From Setoptus koraiensis (Eukaryota; Arthropoda): a stretch of 64,000 nucleotides of DNA. The notes below the pieces were generated by a model. The model did no database searches. It saw only the letters and a list, made by a program, of their open reading frames with translations, and had not been told where the DNA came from. Positions 11,420-22,967 of the stretch are shown piece after piece. The stretch is from positions 20,522,001-20,586,000 of the forward strand of contig CM106586.1 of assembly GCA_048013815.1 (NCBI GenBank), written 5' to 3'. Positions within the stretch are counted from its first letter, which is position 1. Every line of letters begins with the position of its first letter. Made by a program: the position numbers and the translations under genes.

Positions 11420-12252
11420 ATGGCGACCATGGGCAACAATGTGGCCTCGGCGACGACATGTCGCAACAACCTCGTAAGCCTCATATTTATCCATTTAATC
11501 TGTTCGCTTTGCTTGTTGTCGTCGTCGCTGCATCATGAGTCGCTGCAAATATTTGCAAGCCCCGTACCGATAGTGGCCAAGTCATCGGCCAATGGTTATG
11601 ATGTCACCAGTACAGCAACAAATATCGCAACTTCACAACAACACCAACATCATAGACAGCAAATGGATAATTCATCGTCTGCTTCTATTCACACGCAAAC
11701 CATCCACCAACAGCACAATCAATTTCAGCCAGAAGACCCCCTAGTTTACCATTTAATGACACCAGGTGAGTACAAACTTGCCAGTGTGTGTGTGTGCAAG
11801 ACGCTAGACGCACAAATATAAATCGCTATTTATTTGACATTTATTTTTCACTGACCAAGAGTCACTAATTGTGACCTCTACTCACAATCAACGTAATCAA
11901 TGTACTTCAACGTATTAACAGAGCAACAAGCCGAGCTTGCCGAATCTATAACGAAAATGTCCGAATCAATTCGGCCGCATCAGCCCAGAAACAGTATGAT
12001 TCTTTTGAGTGAGTATCGCCCTCTAGTGGCCAATCGTGACACAATCATTTGAACACATTTGAATTATGTAATCAACGTGTATATTGTCGTTTTTCTGTTG
12101 TTAACATCTCAACTATGCGCCTATATCCATTCCGTTCGCCAGTTGATCTAGATAAAGCGAATGGCGCCACACAAAATCACTACCACCAGTACAGTGACCA
12201 GCAGGCGCGCGTTATCAAGGGTTGGGGCGCGGGCAAGGGTTTCATTGGCTAG
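11420..12252 (+). CDS. Secreted protein or prepropeptide, three exons, unidentified
   Basis: Exons: 11420-11765, 11922-12008 and 12143-12252. Introns are 156 and 134 bp with donors CAG|GTGAGT and TGA|GTGAGT and acceptors ACAG and CCAG. The joined length is 543 nt, exactly 181 codons ending in TAG, which strongly supports the model. The product has 180 residues. Residues 18-37 form a hydrophobic signal-peptide core (LVSLIFIHLICSLCLLSSSL). Residues 70-105 are Gln/His/Ser-rich. The C-terminal part (EDPLVYHLMTP onward) looks more structured and ends ARVIKGWGAGKGFIG. No cysteine follows the signal region and there is no dibasic convertase site. The last residue is Gly, which could in principle be amidated, but I cannot match the C-terminus to a known neuropeptide. 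The start ATG lies in a good context (ATCACCATGG). It is transcribed away from the minus-strand large gene. Confidence 0.72.
12017..12029 (-). promoter_or_regulatory. CTCF-like motif in intron 2 of the secreted-protein gene
   Basis: The minus strand reads CCACTAGAGGGCG, matching all 13 positions of the start of the metazoan CTCF consensus CCASYAGRKGGCRS. It sits just after the exon 2 donor. Binding is inferred from the motif only. Confidence 0.45.
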
Positions 12253-12656
12253 ACAATGACATTGGTGACGCAATCTAACGGCGGGCACAGGCAATTGGCG
12301 ATCCACTCAATCTGGCCCCCCTCGAATCGAAAAGGGAGAGCGAACATAAACAATTAGTAAATTAAACTTAGAAAACATCGGGTGTCCATCGTGTGTCGGT
12401 TGTCGGGCCGATTTGCCCCAACTGCTGACACGAGAGAATCTAATCAAGTTGCATAATCAATAATAGAGCTTAATCAACCAACTCGCTGCATTCTATTACT
12501 TCTGTCTGTAATTAACTGTTGATTAGATCATTCATTAGTTTTATACGTCGTTGTTGAATTAATTTCAGCGTAGAAAACCTGTTGATGCCTGTTAAGTTGT
12601 GATGCGATACAATGTAAGATTCGACAACAATGGCAGAAAGAAGCTCGACTACGGTG

Positions 12657-12670
12657 GCGCCATCTGTTGG
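12657..12670 (-). promoter_or_regulatory. CTCF-like motif
   Basis: The minus strand reads CCAACAGATGGCGC, 13 of 14 positions of CCASYAGRKGGCRS. It lies about 400 bp downstream of the secreted-protein gene stop codon. Confidence 0.4.
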
Positions 12671-13467
12671 TGTGAGGCGCAAACAACTTTTGTTCGGTGG
12701 CATTCTCACATAGGGGGCACCAGCGTCGCTGTGTCTAATATACACTGTACTCTTAATTTTTTTTGATCGTCATTTGCATACTCTCTTGCGCTAATTATAA
12801 CTATTCACAACAACTGGATACCAAAAACTATATTAATTATATACTTTATTACAAGAATTATATAATTGCAAGTGAACAAGTTCTAATAGAATTGTAATGA
12901 CATTGCACATATGACATAGTTTGTCTTGACAGTTTGGTCTATTTGAAATTGTGTGCAAATGTGAGTGTCGTTTGTTTCAATGGTTACTGCGTTGAGTGGC
13001 GACGATATTAGGCGCTTGAGAGGATGACAGTTTATCTGTGTGTCTAATCTTTATAATCTTTATGCAAAATAGTTGCAATATAGTTAAGATTATAAGAGTG
13101 AGCGAGAGGGCATATTGAGACACCGGATGCGTTTAGTTTCGCTGGCAGTTGATGTATATGAGCGTCGTCATTAGTGGCGAGTCGCGTCAAGTCGCTACTC
13201 ATTTGACTAGATGCAAGCGGCCAACGAGCAGAAGCGACTAGCAAGGAAAAGAAGCGTTACAGTTAAGCTGGCCTATTCACAATTGGCCTTGTCAGCGTGT
13301 TATTAAGCACTCACTTGAGCACTTGCAGTGATAGTGAGAATTGCAACTGGCGAACGCTTCGGCCAGAGATTGCTGCTTGAGTGACTCCAAGATCATTATG
13401 ACATCCGCTTCCCACTTCTGCACTCGCTCTGGCTCGCTCGTTGAGCGATTGTTGGCCACTTGTTGTT

Positions 13468-13561
13468 GTCGTCGTTGCTGTTGTTGTCGTTGTTGTCGTC
13501 GTTGCTGTTGTTGTCGTTGTTGTCGTCGTTGCTGTTGTTGTCGTTGTTGTCGTCGTTGCCG
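13468..13561. repeat. 27-bp tandem repeat of TTG/TCG/CTG triplets
   Basis: The unit begins GTCGTCGTTGCTGTTG and recurs at 13468, 13495 and 13522, with a partial copy at 13549. On the minus strand one frame gives repeating Asp/Asn/Ser. Coding status is unproven. Confidence 0.85.
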
Positions 13562-15894
13562 TTGCCGTGCTCACACTCGAATCCAAGTCTCACTGCAACT
13601 CGCGGGCCACTTTCTCGTCTGGCCCAACTAATCACACATTAATGTAATGTAATCGCATCGGTGTGATTTATACATGTCATGTCGTGTAATCTTATGATGC
13701 AAGCGCTAGGCCCAGTTGCTGTTGCCGGCAATTGTTGTATATAATTGGTCAACTACCAATTACAGACGGCGTTGCATTTCTTGTAAACTTATTTTGTTTT
13801 TAATTTGTCTACGTTAATTGCATCATCTCATCTGCCCTTCAGGTGTCATCTTACCTCTCGTAGGCTGGCCGCCTCTATTTGTGCGCCTCTATATATTTAT
13901 ACAAACATCCCCGATACGAACACCACCAACTTGGCCCGGCCAGCGTTTTGCATCGCATCCGAGGCCAGGGATCCGACAGACTGGCCAGCAGATCCAAGCC
14001 ACTATTAGGGCCAGCCACACCGGGGTTTGCATTACAACTGGCCCATTTAAATGTGTATCACGCATATGAGCGTAACGCACGTTACACGAAATTGTGCCAG
14101 AATGTGCCTGATATCTGAGAAAAGTGTCCCGACTCAAGTTGCCAACTGTCGTTGGCTCGATCGCCGCCAGTCGTCCGGTGTTGTGGTTGGCGACATGTGC
14201 GCCAGATGACACCACCGGCGGGGCAAGTGTGCAATTAAGCAACTGTAATCCAATTACTAAATTACCAACTCGCCAGCCTCACTAGCCGCACTAGCCGCAC
14301 TAGCCACACTAGCCACACTAATGCCGCCCCCGAAGCGGCCCGACCCGCGGGTCGGACAAGCGGGCTCCCGTGGCCGAGCGGTCTTGGCGGCTCGGCCGGA
14401 CCGCTGCTCGTGATATAACTGCTTGAAGCGCATTGTTCGGATGGGTGGCTCAGAGGCCACTGATAATCGTGAGAGTGCCCGCGGACCCGGCGCTGTCGCT
14501 CGGACTCGGCGCTGCCGCTCGGACTCGGACTGGCCGAAGGCCGACCGGCAGCTGTCCGCTCGACGGGCGCAATTCAAACAGTTACATCACAATTACGCCA
14601 GATACCTAATTAGCATCTTGCTGGCCGTGGCCGCGTAATTGGCTGCGTGCAAGCACGCACGCGGCGCATCAGGTTGCCCGGCGCAGTGTCTAATGACGAA
14701 ATGATGGTCCGAAGATAATTCCAACACACGCCACCAGAACGACTGGACACAACGCCCGGGTACTGGCAGCGCTCGGTCACCCGCAGCACCCAGGCACTCG
14801 CAGCACTCGGGCACAGGTGAGCCGCTGGCGCAAGACCCGACGACGGGCGGGTGTCTCGGGCGGGTGAGCAAGTTGTGGCTCGGAGCGGTGGTCAGTGCGC
14901 GCGGCGAGAAGCCGCTCTGGTCAGATATCCGGGCAACATAACGGTGCCCGGTGGGCGCTGCCAACAGGGATAGATGAGAGTGGCTAGATTAGTGCGCGTT
15001 TTAGCGGAGCGCAGTCATTTATCAATTTATCATCTGATCACACACAATGGCCGCCAGCGAGAGAGCCACTCGCTTAGGTATCATCACCTACTACTGGCTA
15101 CATCCTGTCCGGTCTGTCGCTGTTCTGGTCAAGCTTTCGGGCGTTCGGATTGCGCCGCGTAGCGGCCGTTGCCATTGGCAGCGCCCACCGAATGCGAGCG
15201 CAGATTGGCTGCCCCAGATTGGCCCGCAACGGCGTCACAATCGGGCCAACTCGCGTCGCAATTGGCCCGAAGTAGGCGAAAATCGGCGAGAGTCGGCGAG
15301 AATCGGCGAGAACTGGGAGAGCGAGCGAAAAGAGCTTATAATGTGTTATTAGCGCCGGCCAGTGGCCACATTGGCACATTGGCTCGGTCCGGCCAGTGGA
15401 AGATTTGGCGAGAGTGGCCAAATGGAGCGCACAGTGAGTGTTTGTCTACTGACCGCTGCGGCTCTGGCACTAGAATGGCCGCGTTTGTGTGCCTAATGAG
15501 CGAGCAGCGAGGAATGGCCGCGAACTCGAAGGCGAACTCGCACAAAAACTCGCCGTTCGCTGCGAACGCTTCGCCCCGAAACGGGCGAGCGAGGTGCAAG
15601 AGGAGCGCGGCTTCACGTGCTTCACGCGCATCCTCCTTTCATCGTCAGCAACAGCAACAACAACAACAGCGCTGGCAATATAAACACGAGCACTATAACT
15701 TGGTATAACTCGCTATAACTGACAACAGACACAGCGAGGAATTCTGCAGAATCTGGCATCGATTCGCTGGCAGCCATTCGAAGCCATTAAATTCTTTTGC
15801 TCGCTGGCAGCGCTCGCAGTTCATTGCTCGCCTCTATTTAACTTGCTCAGAGGCTCGTGCTCCTGTTTAACTTGTTGATTGTTTTTTGGCCGCT

Positions 15895-16040
15895 GTCGTT
15901 GGCTGTTGCTGTTGCTGTCGTTGGCTGTTGTTGGCCGTGGTTGCCTGTTGTTGTTGCTGTCGTTGGCCGTGGCTGGCCGTGGTTGCCGGTTGTTGTTGCT
16001 GTCGTTGGCTGTCGTTGGTTGTTGTTGGCTGTCGTTGGCA
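15895..16040. repeat. Degenerate GTTGTTGGC/TGTCG tract
   Basis: Imperfect reiteration of CGTTGGCTGTTGTTG-like words over about 145 bp. Both strands have long open frames of very low complexity here. No function seen. Confidence 0.6.
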
Positions 16041-16464
16041 GCACACCTATGGCTCTCATGCAACGAGACTCCAGTCACCATTGACCAGTGGCCAGTGTTG
16101 CATTGGGCCTGTTGTTGCGGCAGCCACGGCGTCTTCCACGGGGAGCTTTAAATCAGCTGTGAATAAGAGGGCAGATTTAAAGGAGAGAGAGAGAGAGAGA
16201 ATAGGAATATCGAGAAAGAACCAATGATGGTGCAGCGGCCAATCCTCGGCCGCACAATCATCTGCTTTCTCATGCTCGCATCAACAACAACAAAACCCAT
16301 CATCATGGCCCATGGACAAGCATCATTATTCTTTTGCCGTTTCTTTCTTCGCGTTCCGTTCGTTTATTACTATTATCATTATTATCTTGACAAATCTTAA
16401 TCTCCGCCATCGCTGCGCCATCGCTCCATTGACCATTCGAGCGCTGCACCACTGCATCGCTGCA

Positions 16465-16606
16465 CCATTGGCACCATTGGCACCATTGGCACCATTGGCA
16501 CCATTGGCACCATTGGAACCACTGGAACCACTGGAACCAATGCACCATTGAACCAATGCACCGTCGACCAGTGCACCGTCGACCAGTGCACCGTCGACCA
16601 GTGCAC
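16465..16606. repeat. Compound minisatellite: 9-bp CACCATTGG, then 15-bp GCACCGTCGACCAGT
   Basis: Six copies of CACCATTGG grade into copies of AACCACTGG, followed after a short link by three copies of the 15-bp unit. Confidence 0.88.
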
Positions 16607-17230
16607 CAGCTAGCCGACGGTGGCCATTGTGGGCATCGTGTATTTATGTTTTATATCATTGTCAGCGATGATGGCACGGCTCGAATGGCTCGCTCCGACG
16701 TCCATTTATTTATATGTTCTGCTGCTGGCGCATTCATATTGTGACAAGACGCCGAGAATGGCTCTTCATGCCATGCGACCAAATGCGACCAAATGCGACT
16801 CCGATGGTCGGCCGGTCGTGCCCGAAGTATCGCCGACATCGCGTGTGCGACCATGCCGAGCGATGCGGGCCGCGATACCAGGCCCTGGCCACTCTTTCGG
16901 CCCGAGCACGCGCTCACCAGCGCTCGGGAGCGCTCGGGAGTGGCGAGCTTCCCGCGCGGCCCACTCGAGACTCGAGCGAGCGGCTAGCTCGCGATTGACC
17001 GGCCGCTCGTTGCGCCGGCTCGGCTTGTACGTCTCTGCGGGCCGTCCCGCCGGCCGAAGCGGGCGTCCGGTGGCGCACATGTGTCGTCGAGTCGTCACAG
17101 ACGGCGAGCCTAGGCGACTGCACGATGAGAAATCAATCATGTTGACAAGGTTTTCCTTCTCTCGCCACTGACAGGCGACTTGTCAGTGGCAATCTGACTC
17201 GCCGCTTACGACAAACTTGTTGCCGACTCC

Positions 17231-17292
17231 GTAGTACCCTTGCACCGAGCGCGGACTGCCTGCAGCGCCGCGCTCGGTGCCCTCGGTACTAC
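17231..17292. repeat. Long hairpin with a 20-bp interrupted stem
   Basis: Outer arms GTAGTACC (17231-17238) and GGTACTAC (17285-17292), inner arms GCACCGAGCGCG (17242-17253) and CGCGCTCGGTGC (17269-17280), a 15-nt loop and a small internal bulge. The right arm overlaps a second inverted repeat, CTCGGTACTACCGAG (17282-17296). Confidence 0.85.
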
Positions 17293-17314
17293 CGAGCCGG
17301 TAGTCCGCTGGGCA

Positions 17315-17334
17315 CGCGGTCTGCGCAGACCGCG
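17315..17334. repeat. Perfect 20-bp palindrome
   Basis: CGCGGTCTGCGCAGACCGCG, 22 bp downstream of the hairpin at 17231-17292. The cluster could be a structured RNA, a cruciform or the remains of a small inverted-repeat element. Confidence 0.9.
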
Positions 17335-18459
17335 GAACGCCCCGCAATGCGCTCAGCGACAGCGTAGCGGTCTTGGCTAGATCGGGAAATTGATTAGGAT
17401 TAGAGTTGCTGGAATTGTAATTAATATGAAGACGCTCGCATAGACGCAGCGATGTTGTCGGCGCTTCCATTGATCAGCTGATTGATGATGTTATCTCGTT
17501 GTGTGTCATTCTGGAATGATTATTATACACACACACACACACACACTGGCGACAGTAATTATAAGTGGCCAGTTGGCCGGCGTTTCTTTTCCGTCGCTGC
17601 GGCCGGTCGCCGCAATGACCGATCAGCTGACCGGCCGCTGGCCAGTGTGGCCGCCGGTCGGACGGTGCGACTCGTATGCGGCTCGTATGCGCCTCGCATG
17701 CGCCTCGTATGCGGCCGGCCGACGGGCACCGATCAGCTGACGCGCTGACGGCGATTGGCATTCGAAATAATAAAAAAATAAGCAGCAATTCAATTGGCGA
17801 AGCTCGCGATCGGCTCTCACTTGCGAGCCACTAATCACAGCTTGAATCTTTGACCAATCGCCGATGTGCGACTTGCCAGCGCGCCGACTGTCTGACCGGC
17901 CGGCCGGCCCGGAGTGGTCAGACGGTCGGCGTTTAGCTGATCATTACCACGGCATTATCGTTATTGTTCCTTATTTCGCATGCTTATTTGGCCGGCCGCT
18001 GGCCGGCCAACGAGCGAGCCCGGCAAAGAGCCGTCGAGGGAGCGAGCCGGCGACCAGCGAGCCACCGACGACCGGCGACCGGCCGCACCGATGCGGGCCA
18101 GTGTGCGGTGCGCCGTCTCACGACATGAAATAATCGGCTCGATGACGATGATTAAGTGAGCGTCCAACTCCCGCCACGATCACGCTGACAGCCGGCCGGG
18201 CCGGCCGCAGAGTCACTGAAGCGGACGAGCGGCGCTCCCATTGGCTCTTTGCGCTTTAAATTGCGCCGAGCTCCCCTGCGCCCCTGCGGCACACGGTCTC
18301 AGACTGTCAGTGTGTGCGCGTCGCCGGGCCGCACAAGACGGGCATTTCCAAGATCGACGATTGTCGAGCCATTGTCGCAGGAATTTGTTGTTTCGTGTCT
18401 CGCGTTATTATGTTCTTACTGTTTGTGTGAGTCGAGCTTGGGAGGCGGCCCCAATGTCA

Positions 18460-18556
18460 CGTTGCGGGTCGCGGGTGTCGGGTCGCTTTTGTCGGGTTGC
18501 GGGTGTCGGGTTGCGTTTGTCGGGTCGCGGGTCGCGCGTGTCGGGTTTCGAGTTGC
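18460..18556. repeat. Degenerate GTCGGGT(T/C)GCGGGT repeat
   Basis: About seven reiterations of GTCGGGTYGCGGGT-like words with runs of GGG on the plus strand. The regular G3 runs could in principle support a G-quadruplex. Confidence 0.7.
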
Positions 18557-18709
18557 GGATCGCGGGTCGGGCAGGGTCGCCCCTTCCGCCGAGTTCGAGC
18601 CGCTCTGGGCAGGGCGGCGAGCGGTGCCCGGAGCGACAAACTTGCGACCAATCGTGGCGACATTCCCGTCACAATGCACAATCCATTCATTTGGCCAGAG
18701 GTGAGTGGC

Positions 18710-18751
18710 GCAGTTGTGCCACTGTCCGGCTCTGGACAGTGGCACAACTGC
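18710..18751. repeat. Perfect hairpin, 18-bp stem and 6-nt loop
   Basis: GCAGTTGTGCCACTGTCC (18710-18727) is followed by GGCTCT and its exact reverse complement (18734-18751). The outer C-G pair (18709, 18752) extends the stem to 19. Confidence 0.92.
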
Positions 18752-19814
18752 GGCCATTGTGATTGACCGATTCATTCATCGGGAATCGGCAATAGCAAAT
18801 CGCTAGCGTCCGCTCATAGGGCCGGCAAACGGCGTGTCGGGCCAGCAGCGACAATTGTCCGCCGCGACCAGGTAAGCAACACAAACACAAACAATGTCGT
18901 GCAACTGTGACAGTTAGTTTGTGTGCCAACGAGCAATTGGTCAAGCGTTGGCAGCGGCCAGTTTGGCACCGCAAATAGCCCATTGCGGCAACAATTGTGT
19001 GCCAACTCGTGTTCATTATCGTGCGCTCCTCGTTGTGTCCGCCACCACCGCTGACCACTGGCCACTGTCACCGTGAGCGCTGGCCACTGGTCACCGCTGA
19101 CCACTGGCCGCTGCGGCCGCTGGCCAGCCGAGTGATCGCGCAGAGCGAGAGCGAAAGAGTTGAGTGTGTTTGCCGGGCAAGGCACGTTGTCGCCGTCGGA
19201 CGCCATCGGACGCCGTCGGACAAGTCGTTACAAGAGGCGCCGCTCGAACACAATCGCACGATTTGCGCACATGACAGCTGACCGGCGACCGGTAACGATC
19301 GGGCCGGCGCGGCGAGCAGCGATGCGCCCGATTGAGAGACCAAACAACAAATGAGTGCATGCCCAAGCGCCAATTACACAGCCGGCATATGGGCACTCGC
19401 ATACTCATTTCAATATATCATCCGTTGCGGGTCGAGTTTGAACGAACGGCCGCCGCCGCCGCCGTCGTCCCGTCTAACGGTGAAGCGGTGATTTGCGCGT
19501 GAATATCCAACTGAGCTCTAATCTGGTTTAATCTTGATTTAAATTTCACGTTGCCAAGCACGACTGCCGCACAATACCTGGCGCGGTGCATCCCGCACAA
19601 TACCTGGCGCGGCACATCCTGGTGGCGGGCCGGCTCGATCATCGTCGAGCCGGTCGGGCCGCCATCACGATGCAACGCGCAACGCCCACCGAACTGACCG
19701 CCGGCCGACAGGTTGAGCTGACAGTTGCGAGCTTGTGAGTCTCGACCTGTTTGCAACTGGACATCGGGCGAAATCAGCTGACTGCCGACAATCGAGCCGA
19801 CGGAACCAGGTGAG

Positions 19815-19904
19815 GCGACGGCGACGACGATGACGCTGATGACGACGCCGATGCTGATGATGACGACGATGATGATGATGATGACGATGATGATGATGAT
19901 GATA
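19815..19904. repeat. (GAT/GAC)n triplet tract
   Basis: GACGACGATGACGCTGATG-like words become nearly pure (GAT)n by 19868. Confidence 0.85.
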
Positions 19905-20180
19905 AATGAAACAACAGCAACAACGTAATGAGTGCAGTGCCGCCAATTGGTCACCATGGCCAACAGCGGTTGTCGCGAACAGTCAGCTGCTCTAGTCAAC
20001 AACGGTGGTTGCTGTCAGGCTTGTCGGGCCTGCGACAAGCAGGCAAGGGCGACCTTGAATAATTATTATTATTATGCAATAGCGATCATTATAATGGCAT
20101 GGCGACGTGCGTTGCTTGGCCGGTTGTCGCTGGCCGGGCCAAACAGCATCGGCGATGCATGAACTCGCTACTGCCGCCGC

Positions 20181-20240
20181 TGCTGCTATTACATAACTAG
20201 TGCTGCTATTACATAACTAGTGCTGCTATTACATAACTAG
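20181..20240. repeat. Three exact 20-bp tandem copies
   Basis: TGCTGCTATTACATAACTAG is repeated three times without a single difference, suggesting recent expansion. Confidence 0.97.
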
Positions 20241-20661
20241 TATGTATGCTATTAATGATAGTGGCAACTTTACAATTGACGACGGATGATTCCTCCTCAC
20301 CTCGCCTCACCTATTTCCTTCCGTTGCGGCGCTTGTTGTGTCGCCGGTGGCCGGTTGTCGTTGTCTCACTGGCGGTGAGTGGCCATTCGGTTGTTGTTGC
20401 TGTTGTTGTCCGAGTGGCTGGTGAAAGAGAGGTGACTGGTGGGCTGTCTTGTTGTTTTTATTCATGGCGCGGTCGCCCTCTGCTGTTGGTGAGCGCAAAC
20501 TACAACATTTTTATAAAATTGCCATGCTCTCTCTCTCTCTTTCTCTCATGCAACTCTCGTCGCTGGCTTGTGCAACAACTCTGATCAGCTGACGGCAGAT
20601 TATCTCAAAACTGAATCAGCGCTAATGGCGTTGCGCAACTAATCACCTCACAATATACTGT

Positions 20662-20701
20662 ACAACAACAGCAACAACAACAGCAACAACAACAGCAACA
20701 A

Positions 20702-20736
<35 letters not shown>

Positions 20737-20751
20737 ACAGCAACAACAACA
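20662..20751 (+). repeat. CAA/CAG triplet tract
   Basis: About 30 CAA/CAG triplets. This is one of few such tracts in CAA/CAG orientation on the plus strand; most in the window are TTG/CTG. It could encode Gln, Asn/Ser or Thr/Ala, but the flanks carry no splice or start signals that I trust. Confidence 0.85.
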
Positions 20752-21074
20752 GAGCTACCTGTGCCGTGTTGTGTGTGCAGTGCCCACACAAAACATGACG
20801 AGGCCACGTGAATAGAGCTGTGATTTTCGTGTCACTCTATATAACTGACACATCATAAATTTTTGTCACCAGTTTATTAGTTTATTGGGCTGAACTGCCA
20901 ACTGGAGCATTTGTCAACTCAATTGTGTCTCACCTGTCGTTTCGTCCACCCATCAGTTGAGCCGGCCAACTGGCTCGACAGCGAGCTGGCGAGCTCGTCA
21001 GGCGACTGTTGTCGTTTAGTCACCTGAATAGTGTGCTGGCGCCAATTAGTTGCGTAACACCGACGCTTACGGTT

Positions 21075-21128
21075 GCTGGTGTGTGCATTGTGTGCTGGTG
21101 TGTGCATTGTGCGCTGGTGTGTGCATTA
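21075..21128. repeat. About 20-bp tandem repeat
   Basis: Three copies of GCTGGTGTGTGCATTGTG with slight variation. Confidence 0.8.
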
Positions 21129-21547
21129 TGGCACAGCGAGCATTGCCAGCGCCACGCGCGTGTGTCTGAATGGCTCGGCACAGCATGCGACAGTTGGCGC
21201 TGGCCAATCCGCACCCATGCCTGCCTGGCCGCACTGCCCGCCACTGGCTTTGCCTGCAGCCTGCAGGATCATGCGCGCGTCGGCGGCACAGATTGGGGCA
21301 ACGCGCTCGCGCTGTGCCCTGTGCCGCAAGTAGCCCCACTAGCCCGCCACTGGCCACTTGCTGCCTGCTGCACGCTTGCTGATATCGACACCGGAAGTGT
21401 TCGATTAGCCACGAGTCGTCGTGGCCAACGAAAATCCCACGACTGCGATCGCGCCAGGTTGCCACGATTGGCCGCCAGTCGGTGGCACAGAGCGTGCGGC
21501 CGACAGAACGAGCACGAGAGGGCAGCAATTGCAGCTTTTGCGCCCCG

Positions 21548-21586
21548 CTCTGACAAAAATTGTGCGACTCACAATTTTTGTCAGAG
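21548..21586. repeat. Perfect hairpin, 17-bp stem and 5-nt loop
   Basis: CTCTGACAAAAATTGTG (21548-21564), loop CGACT, then the exact reverse complement (21570-21586). The AT-rich stem stands out from its GC-rich surroundings. There is no T-run to suggest a terminator, which is not expected in a eukaryote. Confidence 0.93.
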
Positions 21587-21665
21587 TCTGAGAGTGTGCC
21601 GTCGGTGCGTCACAAGTGCATGGGGTGTGCGAGATATGCTGCGCGCCATTAGGGCGCCATTTCAG

Positions 21666-21686
21666 CGTATATCGTTACGATATACG
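21666..21686. repeat. Near-perfect 21-bp palindrome
   Basis: CGTATATCGT, one central T, then ACGATATACG; 80 bp downstream of the 17-bp hairpin. Confidence 0.9.
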
Positions 21687-21864
21687 GCATACGATATGTG
21701 CGTATATGCGCGCGGCACAGACGCGGACTGGGCGCCTATGTCGGGCCTAACCAGCCAATTGCACAATTAGGCGCCACGTCCAATTGGCGCTTGCGTCACA
21801 GTTGCTGCGAGCTTGCGCCAATTTGCATGCCCGCGCTCGCGACTAGCTCACCCTCGGCGGTTGC

Positions 21865-22060
21865 AGTTGTTGTTGTTGTTGTCGGTGCCGCCGTTGTTGT
21901 TGTTGGCGCTGTTGTTGCTGCCGTTGTTGTTGGCGGTGCTGTTGCTGCCGTTGTTGCCGTTGATGCTGCTATGGTTGTTGTTGTGGTGGTGGTGGTGGTA
22001 GTTGTGGCGGTTGTTGCAGTTGTCGCTGCTGTTGCAGTTGTCGCAATGCGCTGCGCATTG
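21865..22060. repeat. GTTGTTG/GCTGTTG triplet tract
   Basis: Long imperfect TTG/CTG/CCG tract with a GGT run near 21985-22000. The minus strand is Thr/Ala/Asn-coding in three frames, so the frame is not informative. Confidence 0.75.
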
Positions 22061-22103
22061 TTGTTGCGTTGCGCAATTGTCGGTAATGCCGGCGTCGCAT
22101 AAC

Positions 22104-22104
<1 letters not shown>

Positions 22105-22135
<31 letters not shown>
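22105..22135. repeat. (AC)15 microsatellite
   Basis: Uninterrupted alternating AC, Z-DNA prone. Confidence 0.97.
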
Positions 22136-22136
<1 letters not shown>

Positions 22137-22967
22137 GCGTTCAAGGTTAGATGCCCGGAGTTACCTGTTCTGTCGTCTTGGTCTCATCGTCTAGTCTTAC
22201 AGTTGTTAGTGGCTTTCACAAGCGCGACTGTGTGAGCACGCCAGCGCCGTGAGTCAGCGCCGCCGCCAGGCTGCGCACAGGTGAGCTGTCGGTGGTGCAT
22301 TTAGTGGAGGCAGCCATCAACTTTCACCTGTCTTATCGCGGGCCTTATTTATACAGGCTGCCTAACTACTGCAAGTCAAAGTGTAAAGTGTGCACTGTGC
22401 TGTTGGCTGTCGGTGGTTGGTTGTTGCCGTCGGTTGTTGCTGTCGGTTGTTGTCGGTCGGCTGTTGTCGGTCGGTTGTTGTCGGTCGGCTATTGGCTGTT
22501 GGGCAGCAGTTGTTGCCGAAGCCGAGCAACGCCGCTGCTCATGCAAAGAGTGCCCATGGACACACTGGCGCAACACTGGCTCACAGCACTGGCAGCACTC
22601 GCAAAACGAAAACTCGGCAAACAACAACATATTGGCCATACACACAGCCGGCCGGCCGGCCAGCCAGCCAGACACACACACAGACGGGCAGGCTGTTCGG
22701 ACAGGTGAGCTGTGCCCATTCCAACAGTGTATGTGTGTGTGTGCGTGTGTGTGTGACAGGTAACAGCGCCAGCAGGCCAGACAAAACTGACAAAGCTCGC
22801 GAGCTGTTTGGCTGGCTGGCTGGCTGGCTGTGCAACAAAAGAACAAGAGAACAAGGTGGTCACCTTGTGGCCAGACTCATCTCTATTTATTGTTTGTCTA
22901 CCTTTGTCTGGCCGGCTACCTGCGCACTGCGGCTGTCGGTCGCAACTGGCTCATATTTGCATGTTGT

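Larger units (their letters stand above)
12253..20900. other. Non-coding region, GC-rich from about 13.8 kb
   Basis: The 3' UTR of the secreted-protein gene probably occupies its first few hundred bases (ATTAAA near 12361). From 12500 to 13300 the sequence is AT-rich with nothing recognisable except a CTCF-like site. From about 13.8 kb GC rises and stop codons thin out, so many long open frames appear, but none shows a conserved domain, a consistent codon bias or paired splice sites. Hairpins and tandem arrays are listed separately. Confidence 0.55.

Noticed and set aside
14366-14440. tRNA-like A box (TGGCCGAGCGG at 14371-14381)
   Set aside because: A perfect A-box word, but no B box (GGTTCGANTCC) follows at the right distance, and the 5' bases GGCTCCC find no complementary 3' acceptor arm. 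Probably chance or a decayed relic.
21009-21770. 253-codon plus-strand open frame
   Set aside because: Cys/His/Arg/Ala-rich random-looking protein in GC-rich DNA, no domain, and it spans the perfect hairpin at 21548. Stop scarcity from composition is the simpler explanation.
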